In this document: positions 1 through 6,179 of the stretch, piece after piece
How the letters are laid out: each line of letters begins with the position of its first letter
How positions within the stretch are numbered: position 1 is the stretch's first letter
NCBI GenBank assembly: GCA_020050895.1
Contig: JAGVJW010000253.1
Coordinates: 1 to 6,441 of the forward strand
Reading direction: 5' to 3'
Source of the DNA: a bacterium
GTDB taxonomy: Bacteria > Bacteroidota > Ignavibacteria > Kapaibacteriales > Kapaibacteriaceae
DNA length: 6,441 bases
Notes under the pieces: model-generated
Seen by the model: the letters and a program-made list of their open reading frames with translations, nothing else
Told to the model about the DNA's origin: nothing
The model's database searches: none
Translations under genes and position numbers: made by a program

Positions 1-135
1 AAAAACTGTTTTTACAGAGTCAGCAAATCCATAGAAGGCTGCTGCGGAGTTGTTTGTGAGCGGAGCGGCGGACCCATCAACGATAAAAATCGATGTGAAC
101 AGAATCAGTAGTATGGCCGCAACGTTCTGCTGCAT
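1..135 (-). CDS. Exported protein, N-terminal fragment (runs off left edge)
   Basis: Read on the minus strand, an ATG at 135-133 opens a frame with no stop to the window edge (45 codons). It begins MQQNVAAILLILFTSIF, continues through IVDGSAAPLTNNS and ends at VKTVF. The first ~24 residues form a hydrophobic stretch followed by a small-residue GSAA site, as in a Sec signal peptide cleaved near Ala24. The n-region has no Lys or Arg, which is unusual. A GAGGA lies just upstream of the ATG, and no alternative in-frame start is visible in the ~30 bases upstream. The mature protein is too short here to identify. It is transcribed divergently from the cytochrome pseudogene. The gene call rests on the signal peptide, the ribosome-binding site and the open frame; its function is unknown. 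Confidence 0.6.
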   Translation of the reverse strand, partial: MQQNVAAILLILFTSIFIVDGSAAPLTNNSAAAFYGFADSVKTVF

Positions 136-243
136 CGTCCTCGTAGGTTTGTATGAGTAAAATCCCGTAGCCGGGAAGCAATATAAGCTCATCTGTGCGA
201 TGACACCAAACAAAAACTGATATTGTGAAATGAACGGAAGTTC
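136..243. promoter_or_regulatory. Divergent intergenic region, probable promoters for both flanking genes
   Basis: These 108 bp separate two divergent starts, so promoters for both directions should lie here. A perfect inverted repeat, TCCCG-tagc-CGGGA, occupies 163-176. On the minus transcript it would be a leader hairpin about 30 bases before the start; as DNA it could be a small operator. Just upstream of it on the minus strand, TTATATTG resembles a -10 element, but no good -35 box is obvious. For the plus strand, GGAAG at 236-240 can serve as a ribosome-binding site for the ATG at 244. No promoter is called with certainty. Confidence 0.35.
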
Positions 244-2404
244 ATGAAGCGCCTTGGTTTAGACATTGATGTAGTGAGATACGCTTGCCGGTTAGACTGT
301 TCATTAACTGCTTTTGCTTTTTTAGTAGCAGGCATGCTTGTGTTCGGGTGCGATAGCTCGACGAAAACAGCGGTCGACAAGGTTGCAGAGTCAGATGTAA
401 ACATTACGTCAGTCTAAGTGGATGAACATCGGTGCAGCAGTTGCCACCATGCAGAATTTGCTGCGTGGAAAGACTCTCATTATGCTATGGCAATGAATGG
501 TGGCGTAAGGTCTACAGCCCTTGGCGAATTCGATTCTGTGATGCCCGAACTTTCGGGTAGCAAGTCCCGTTTCTTTACACGCAAAGATTTGTTTTTTTTG
601 TTCACTCCTCCACAGGCAGCGCATCATCCAAGAACTTCCACATCACGCACACGTTTGGCATCGAACCATTGCAGCAGTATCTGGTAGAGCTTGGGTCAGA
701 CCGGTTTCAGGCTTATCCCATTGCACGGAATGTTTATAAAATGGCGTGGTTCAATGTAGTTGGGACTGGAGTAGTAACAGAATACGATGAGCTTCACTGG
801 CTACGCCCCCTACGTAACTGAAACTATATGTGCGCCGAATGCCATGCAATTGGTCTTCTGCGCGTTTACAATGGCATTGATAATACCTATTCAACAAGGG
901 CTTATCAACTCAACGTTGGATGTCAGGCATGCCATGGTCCCGGTAGCAGCCACGTATGCGAAGTGCAACACAACAACAAACCACTTTAGAATTACTCATC
1001 GGTAAGTCTTAACACTCGAACATTTCAGTTAGAGGTTTGTGCACAGTGCCACTCGCGGCGTGCTCCGCTCTCTGATGGGCATTCATTGGTAAGGGGCTTG
1101 CACGACGATTATTTGGTTAGCGCCCTTGAGCCTGAATTGTACTTTGATGATGGTCAGATAAAGGCTGAGGTATATCAGTAGGGATCCTTTCTGCAGAGCT
1201 AGGATGCACGGTGTAGGTGTGATGTGCTTGGATTGCCACAATCCACGCACGGGAGCAACATGGGCAAAGGGGAATGAGCTGTGCATTACATGTTATTCAG
1301 AACTTCGGAACCGGACCTTGCTGCCCGGTGGACGCAATGGCATTAATAATAAAAATATTGAGAGAATAGGTTTTAATGGTCTTAAGGCAAGGAACTACGA
1401 TTTGTTTGAGCACAACTTTCATCAAAAGGGATCTGCCGGATCTCTCTGCGTAAGCTGCCATGCTCCCGAGACAACATACATGCAAATCGATCCACGGCAC
1501 GATCATAGTTTCAGGGTACTGCGTTTGGACCTTTCTGTAAGGTATGTGTGCCCAATGCATGCACATCGTGCCTCCGTGATAAATCATCTCAGTGGGCCGT
1601 CAATATTTTTAAAATACGTGATGTTAAGTATAGTTATTATATAACGGCGAACGAGATTCGTCGTGATCAGTATCTTAACGCAATTTCGAGCGCGCGTAGA
1701 GGAAAGCTGGATTCCGACGAAATGTTGCGCAAGATTATCGGGAACATGTTGTACCCACCAATTATGAGGGCAACTGCCATCTCCGCTTTATCGGGCAGCG
1801 ATCAGCAAACAGTGAGTCTGTGCATCACTAACTTGTACGATCCCGACGCAATGGTGAGACGATCTGCAGTTGAATATCTGGGTGCGTTCGCTCAAGGTGA
1901 GCAGACACTTCAGGCTCTTCGGTCGGCGTTGTCAGATTCATCGAGGAGTATGCGATTCTCAGCGTTCATGTTTTGCATTGTATTTAGTTCGAGTCCGGAA
2001 TACATTCGGGTCAGAAACGATTCGTGAAGGCTCAACACCAATTAGTTGGAGTGGGTGATGGAGCATTCAACCTTGGGACGCTGGCAGAGAGGGAGAGCAA
2101 CACCGCGGAAGCTGAAAGATTGTACCATAAAGCGTTAGTGGAGAACGAGCCATCCGTACCTGCAATCGTTTACCTAGCGGAAATCATCCGTCGGCGGAAC
2201 GAGTTGGAATGCGACCGTTTTCTCATTGAACAAGTTTTGCGGATTCCTTCATCAGCGCCCCTTCAGCACAGTTTGGCATTATCTGAGATTCGGCAAAAGC
2301 GCTACTCAGAAGCGATATCAAATCGTCGAACAGCAACTACTCTGGATCTGTCAAATGAAATCTATGCAGAGGTGTATAGACTGGCACTCGCTCAGAAGAG
2401 CTAG
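244..2404 (+). pseudogene. Multiheme cytochrome c lipoprotein with HEAT and TPR domains, heavily decayed
   Basis: The ancestral protein was a lipoprotein of about 715 residues that would have carried c-type hemes outside the inner membrane. The order is a hydrophobic signal with lipobox VFGC (Cys at 349-351), a cytochrome c554-like multiheme domain, HEAT-like helices (about 1740-1960) and C-terminal TPR helices (about 2050-2400). Heme motifs CXXCH lie at 433-447, 831-845, 921-935, 1038-1052, 1225-1239 and 1447-1461. Two more are ruined: CITCY at 1282-1296 and CTSCL at 1560-1574. Family signatures include TFGIEPLQQYLVE, NYMCAECH, CHAPETTYM and DPRHDHSFRV. Lesions: TAA 415-417; frameshift at the T8 run 592-599; TGA 819-821 where NWNYMC expects Trp; TAG 987-989; TAG 1179-1181, probably from Tyr; +1 near 1200-1203; one base lost near 1545; one lost near 2020. 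The domain order matches the TPR/cytochrome c family; its electron-transfer partner cannot be told. The chosen start has GGAAG three bases upstream. Confidence 0.9.
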
Positions 2405-2414
2405 GCGAATTTCA

Positions 2415-3599
2415 TTGCATCGGAAAACTGCAATACATCTCTGTTGTTTCCCTTTGATGATCGCTGCGATTCCCGGAAATGCATGGGTTTATCCCGAATA
2501 TCAAAACATCAAGGTGCTTGCCGTACAGAAACTTAGTACGGATGGCAGGGCTTCGTTGGATACAATCTGGGCCATGGCACGCACAGGTTTCAAGGGGCGG
2601 CTATCTACAACTGTTGTTATTGTTTCACTGCCGGAGATTCCACAAAACATCGACTGGGGTGCGTGGCCTGCAATCTAAGGGGACCAATCATGTTCACCGG
2701 TTGAGTTGTTGAGCAATGTGTTGGAGTCGAGTTGGATTTTAGATGTAGCGCGTATTACAGAGAAATTAATGAGGAGAATGGCCCGCGCCATCAATAGAAG
2801 CGAGCGTGTAAGCTTTCTGCGCGACCAGGATATCGAACTTCAGCATGCCGATCGGGAATATGCTTCAAGAGCCGGGTCTAACAACGTGCATTTCCTATTA
2901 CCCAGGACGGGACTCGATACTAAACAATTAGAGTATTTGATCGGTTCTCTGGAAATGAGTGAGGAACTCAACGCTCTCAGCGTTTATGCATGGTTCCACT
3001 ATCGTGCCTTATCGAAAATTTCGCTTCTCTACAACGAATCACTTAGAATCAAAGAAAAGCAGCGTCTCGCTATTGCTGCTTTGGCAGATGAAGCATTTGC
3101 TCAGCGTTTTCTCGAAGACGTATTTGCCGCGGGGCATGTAGCCGGCACATGGGGGTCAACCTCGTTGCGAAAGGGCACACACGACTATTACAATGAACAT
3201 GGGTTGGAGACAACAACGTGTAATGGTGATAAGATTGTGCTGCTTGGCGATGCATACATGCGGCCCGAAGAAGCAGTAGAACCTGCAGAAGGAGTTCGTA
3301 AAAGTATTGAGCAATTCATCCATGCCTCTGAAGGGAGGGGCGACCTATCCCATCATGTGTATTCACAAATTAATGGAACCGGTCTTGATCTGGCAACGGC
3401 GGATTCGCTGAACATTTGCAGTAACAACTTCAAGCCATTGAGCCCGGCCGACGCAGCAATTGGTTGTTCGCTCTACGAAGTCATCAAGCTTGCGCCGATT
3501 CCAATTGAGTTAAATCAATTATTGATCTCGGACTTCGAATTGCGTTCGATTGAAGGTACTATCTTTGACAGCAAATCATTTTACTTGCTAATGTCTTAA
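2415..3599 (+). pseudogene. Exported conserved protein of unknown function, split by one in-frame TAA
   Basis: One reading frame runs from a TTG at 2415 to TAA 3597-3599 (393 sense codons), broken only by TAA at 2676-2678. Reading through that stop joins WGAWPAI to GDQSCSPVELL without a frame change, so this is one gene, not two. The N-terminus looks like a Sec signal: a basic HRK, the hydrophobic AIHLCCFPLMIAAI, then a GNA cleavage site. TTG is the most plausible start visible, 10 bases after the cytochrome stop with a weak AGG; the true ATG may have been lost. The C-terminal part contains FLEDVFAAGHVAGTWG, KGTHDYYNEHGLE and GDAYMRPEEA, whose His and Asp residues could be metal ligands. A distant resemblance to zinc phospholipase C / S1-P1 nuclease folds is only a guess. 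The gene sits tightly behind the cytochrome, as in an operon. A fragment starting after the stop would lack a signal peptide. Confidence 0.75.
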
Positions 3600-3607
3600 G
3601 GAATGCA

Positions 3608-4684
3608 ATGAAATGGCTTCTGTTCTTTGTTCCAGTCGCTACAGTCATGCATTTCGTACTACCCAACAATCACGGTATTGTGTTTGTTGTGGCAGTAGTT
3701 GCCCTCATCCCACTGGCTGCAGCCCTCGGTGAAGCTACTGAACACGTAGCCTACCATGCTGGCGATGCCGTGGGTGGCCTATTGAATTCAACGTTTGGGA
3801 ACCTACCAGAGCTGCTAATTCTTACAGCAATACTCAGATCGGGCTTAGTCGATATGGTCCTGGCCAGCCTTTACGGCGCCATCCTCGTGAACGCAATCCT
3901 TGCAACGGGTTTGTCTATGTTGTTTGGGGGATTCAAATACCACACCCAAACTTTTAAGTCGGATCACACAAACGAATTTTCATCCTTGCTAGCCATTGCC
4001 GTTTTTGCCCTTGCTGTGATCTCCATTATGAGTGCGACAAACCTGGATCAATCTGGTATGGGGCATATTGGCATGGGACAGACAGGCGAGATGTCAGGTA
4101 AGACCGGCGATCAGCTTAACCTCGTTCTATCATGCCTTCTTATCGCAGGCTATGGCATGTTTCTGTGGTATTCTCTTGTTACCCATAAGGATTTGCATGC
4201 TAAATCCCATCATACTGATGAGACAGCATGGACACTCAGAAAATCCATGCTGTGGCTATTAGGCACAAGCATCGCTGTAGTATGGATAAGTGAAATCCTC
4301 ACTGGTTCAATTGAATTGGCAATGAGTGAGTTTAAACTGAATCAGCAGTTTACTGGCGCTATCGTTATCGCTATCATTGGAGGTGCTGCCGAAATGGCTT
4401 CGGCAGTTCGAGCAGCAAGAGTGAACCGAATGGATTTGGCGCTCACGATAGCAATGGGTGCAAGTGTTCAGATTGCGTTATTCGTAGCGCCATTGCTTGT
4501 GCTGCTGAGCTATGTATTCGCGTCTAGTATTCTTCACCTGCATTTTAGTTGGTCTGCCGTTCTTCTCCTCTTTATGGCAGTGTATATAGTATCGGCAATT
4601 TCGAGAGAAGGGAAATCTTCCTGGTACGGCGGCGCACTTCTCGTCTTGCTCTACATAATTCTCGCTGTATGTTATTACTACTAG
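3608..4684 (+). CDS. Ca2+/H+ antiporter, CaCA (CAX-like) family
   Basis: This 358-residue inner-membrane protein would export Ca2+ (or a similar cation) in exchange for protons. About ten or eleven hydrophobic segments are visible, in two halves. The first half carries the alpha-1 repeat: GEATEHVAYHAG at 41-52, then GGLLNSTFGNLPELLI at 56-71 with the conserved Gly-Asn and Glu. The second carries the alpha-2 repeat: GGAAEMASAVRAA at 258-270, then MDLALTIAMGASVQIALFVA at 275-294. The alpha-2 motif has Gly where most CAX proteins have Asn (GNAAE). The central linker, about 148-167, is rich in Gly, Met and Ser, and a second His-rich loop (HAKSHH) lies near 197-202. Length is normal for bacterial members. 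The start is ATG 3608, supported by AAGGA at 3598-3602 and lying 8 bases after the preceding stop. Promoter and regulation are not visible; it probably shared a transcript with the two upstream pseudogenes. Confidence 0.92.
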   Translation: MKWLLFFVPVATVMHFVLPNNHGIVFVVAVVALIPLAAALGEATEHVAYHAGDAVGGLLNSTFGNLPELLILTAILRSGLVDMVLASLYGAILVNAILATGLSMLFGGFKYHTQTFKSDHTNEFSSLLAIAVFALAVISIMSATNLDQSGMGHIGMGQTGEMSGKTGDQLNLVLSCLLIAGYGMFLWYSLVTHKDLHAKSHHTDETAWTLRKSMLWLLGTSIAVVWISEILTGSIELAMSEFKLNQQFTGAIVIAIIGGAAEMASAVRAARVNRMDLALTIAMGASVQIALFVAPLLVLLSYVFASSILHLHFSWSAVLLLFMAVYIVSAISREGKSSWYGGALLVLLYIILAVCYYY

Positions 4685-4803
4685 TGCAGATGTACGCCCC
4701 CCTCCATTTTCAGCAAGTACCATACGTCAGCGTAAGCAATTTGACGCAAACCATTTCCTGATGCACCTGTAACGGAAACATATTTGCGGCGTTGGGTGTT
4801 TAG
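4685..4803. promoter_or_regulatory. Intergenic region upstream of the ECF sigma factor gene
   Basis: These 119 bp between the antiporter and the sigma factor probably contain the promoter of the sigma/anti-sigma pair. A TTGACG lies at 4741-4746 with TGTAAC at 4768-4773, but the 21-base spacing is too long for a standard promoter. GGAAAC at 4774-4779 resembles the -35 box of ECF promoters, which would fit autoregulation, but no convincing -10 follows at the right distance. No terminator hairpin with a T-run is seen after the antiporter. The assignment rests on position only. Confidence 0.3.
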
Positions 4804-5367
4804 TTGAATGTGGATACGGTAAACATTGGTAAGAACACTGAGCTTGAACTCCTCTTTCAGAAAGTTGTAAGGGGCGATCAGAAGGCATTTGATGAGTTCT
4901 ACGATGCAATTAAGAAACCGCTGCTCGCATACTGTCTGGCAATTCTGCAAGACGAGGAAGAAGCACGCGATGCTTTCCATACTACGGTGATGAAGGTGTA
5001 TGAAGCTCGACAAACGTATCGCCAGGGTAACGTCCACGCCTGGATTTTTACGATTGCAAGGAATACCTCCCGATCGGTTGTCCGACGTAGACAGTACTCA
5101 GTTGCTATGGCCGACAACTTCGAAGCCGCTGCAGAGGAATCCTCTGGGCTGGCAGACGATGAGGCGGTAATGGTACAACAAGCCATTCGTAAGCTTCCAG
5201 AAGAATATCGTCAGGTTATCCTTCTGAAGTACTTCGGCGATATGTCGGTCGAGAAAATTGCACAAAGCGAAGGTATATCGGTAGACTTGGTGAAAACACG
5301 TCTGTTTAGAGCTCGTAAGCGTCTTGCTGAAATTCTTGGAACAACATTCGAACCACACGATGAATGA
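4804..5367 (+). CDS. RNA polymerase sigma factor, ECF (sigma-70 group 4) family
   Basis: A 187-residue sigma factor with only regions 2 and 4, the usual ECF size. Region 2 spans about 25-95: FDEFYDAIKKPLLAYC, then DEEEARDAFHTTVMKVYEA (core binding) and AWIFTIARN (-10 recognition). A short acidic linker follows at about 103-122. Region 4 spans about 125-178, with LPEEYRQVILLKYFGDMS and the helix-turn-helix VEKIAQSEGISVDLVKTRLF, which reads the -35 element. An in-frame TAG at 4801-4803 limits the start to TTG 4804 or GTG 4810. Neither has a good ribosome-binding site, so translation may be weak or leaderless. The 3' end overlaps the next gene by 8 bp (ATGAATGA), indicating translational coupling to its membrane partner. 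The target regulon cannot be deduced here. Confidence 0.93.
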   Translation: MNVDTVNIGKNTELELLFQKVVRGDQKAFDEFYDAIKKPLLAYCLAILQDEEEARDAFHTTVMKVYEARQTYRQGNVHAWIFTIARNTSRSVVRRRQYSVAMADNFEAAAEESSGLADDEAVMVQQAIRKLPEEYRQVILLKYFGDMSVEKIAQSEGISVDLVKTRLFRARKRLAEILGTTFEPHDE

Positions 5368-5959
5368 TCTTGATCGGCTCCTTGAGAACAGCATGAGTGC
5401 ACTGCGTGCACGCAATGAGTTTGTGTTTGAATCATCCCGACAGCACATGCATAGTGTGATAAAGGGTGGTTCGCCTATGTGGCCGTGGGTTACTGTTTTG
5501 AGTACCGTAGCTGTTATCGGAATATCGCTGATTGCATTTCAACAAACCCGAGTAAATCCAATTCGGGTAAGTGTACCCGATGTTCAAAAGTCCTTTCACA
5601 TTCAAGATCCCAAGGCACCTGTCGAAAAATTATTACCAGTTACAATCCCGCCGTTCACAAATGCCGAAGTAAAAAGTGAAGCGCCTGCACATAGGCGAGT
5701 AGTTACGGTGCCTGATGCCGATAAGGAGCTGGCTCATCTGTTCACGACACAAACTGCCTATGCAGAGTCGGCTTCACAACGCGGCGATCATTTGCTTGCT
5801 GCAATTACGTATCGAGATCTGGCCAGAACCTGCCAGCTTAATAACGATAAATCTTTGGCGTGGAAAGCAATCCAAATGGCGCTGGGTGAAGCACGTTATG
5901 TGAATAACGTCTCGCTGATAAACGAGATTGAACTCTTAGCTGAGAGTATTGCTAAATAA
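5360..5959 (+). CDS. Single-pass membrane protein, probable anti-sigma factor of the adjacent ECF sigma
   Basis: I chose ATG 5360, inside the end of the sigma gene, giving 199 residues; an upstream in-frame TTG at 5324 would overlap more and is less likely. Residues 1-40 are cytoplasmic and helical (MNDLDRLLENSMSALRARNE). Residues 41-60 form one membrane span (WPWVTVLSTVAVIGISLIAF). A proline-rich periplasmic linker follows to about 110, then a helical domain from about 120 to the end with TPR-like pattern (GDHLLAAITYRDLARTCQLN). Position and topology match anti-sigma factors that hold an ECF sigma at the membrane. There is no Cys in the N-terminus, so it is not a zinc (HxxxCxxC) anti-sigma domain, and no sequence family is recognised. 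The last Lys codon and stop lie in the first unit of the downstream repeat array, so the C-terminus may have been altered by its insertion. Confidence 0.75.
   Translation: MNDLDRLLENSMSALRARNEFVFESSRQHMHSVIKGGSPMWPWVTVLSTVAVIGISLIAFQQTRVNPIRVSVPDVQKSFHIQDPKAPVEKLLPVTIPPFTNAEVKSEAPAHRRVVTVPDADKELAHLFTTQTAYAESASQRGDHLLAAITYRDLARTCQLNNDKSLAWKAIQMALGEARYVNNVSLINEIELLAESIAK
5942..5950 (+). repeat. Left copy of 9-bp direct repeat flanking the tandem array
   Basis: GAGAGTATT occurs here, in frame in the anti-sigma gene (Glu-Ser-Ile), and again exactly at 6112-6120 just beyond the array. It could be a target-site duplication or a deletion/recombination scar. Chance is possible because the motif is short. 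Confidence 0.5.
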
Positions 5960-6108
5960 GATGATCGTCGGGTAGGGAATAATGCCCAATAGGATGATCG
6001 CCGGGTAGGGATTATTCCCAATAAGATGATCGCTGGGTAGGGATTATTCCCAATAAGATGATCGCTGGGCAAAGAATAATGCCCAATAGGATGTTCGTCG
6101 GGCTGGGA
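5955..6108 (+). repeat. Tandem array of 32/33-bp repeats, four full units and one partial
   Basis: Units are 5955-5987 (33 bp), 5988-6019 (32), 6020-6051 (32), 6052-6084 (33) and a partial unit 6085-6108. Each starts AATARGATGATCG (the last has GATGTTCG), passes through a variable dinucleotide to GGG, then ends in an A/T-rich core closed by CCC. Each full unit can fold. In units 2 and 3 GGGA-ttat-TCCC is a perfect short hairpin. In unit 4 TGGGCA (6066-6071) pairs with TGCCCA (6080-6085). Unit 1 keeps the latter stem with one G-U pair. There are no unique spacers, so it is not CRISPR. The array lies in the 3'-3' intergenic region and could attenuate or terminate transcription, although no T-runs follow the hairpins. 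Confidence 0.9.
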
Positions 6109-6111
6109 TGG

Positions 6112-6120
6112 GAGAGTATT
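6112..6120 (+). repeat. Right copy of 9-bp direct repeat flanking the tandem array
   Basis: This exact copy of GAGAGTATT matches 5942-5950. The identity stops at both ends: the left copy is followed by GCTAAA, the right copy by ACGGAT. Confidence 0.5.
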
Positions 6121-6126
6121 ACGGAT

Positions 6127-6151
6127 CTAGTGTGTAAAAATGACACAATAG
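6127..6151. terminator. Imperfect inverted repeat in the convergent intergenic region, possible terminator
   Basis: CTAGTGTGT (6127-6135) and ACACAATAG (6143-6151) pair at eight of nine positions around a 7-base loop. The site lies about 30 bases past the stop of the minus-strand gene and after the plus-strand array, where a bidirectional terminator would be expected. No T-run follows on either strand, so intrinsic termination is unproven. Confidence 0.3.
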
Positions 6152-6179
6152 TGGACCGTGAATACATGATGCTGAGAGA

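Noticed and set aside
1204..1644. A stand-alone small triheme cytochrome starting at ATG 1204.
   Set aside because: The frame continues the upstream cytochrome after a one-base shift, has no signal peptide, and its homology leaves this frame near 1545.
244..2404. Sequencing errors as the sole cause of the broken cytochrome frame.
   Set aside because: Several lesions are substitutions to stop codons or to non-ligand residues in heme motifs, not only indels. The three genes at 3608-5959 are free of such defects.
2456..2466. An 11-bp match (GATGATCGCTG) to the tandem repeat unit inside the second pseudogene.
   Set aside because: It lies within the signal-peptide coding region, the match does not extend, and a chance match of this length is plausible.
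2706..3599. A separate complete gene starting at TTG 2706.
   Set aside because: The TTG is an internal Leu in a motif that continues from before the TAA at 2676-2678 in the same frame, and it has no ribosome-binding site or signal peptide.
4681..5037. A 118-codon minus-strand ORF antisense to the sigma factor start.
   Set aside because: It is opposite a clear ECF sigma gene, has unusual composition, no signal or domain, and shows no sign of being translated.
5955..6108. CRISPR array.
   Set aside because: Units are head-to-tail with no unique spacers and differ between copies; no cas genes are present.
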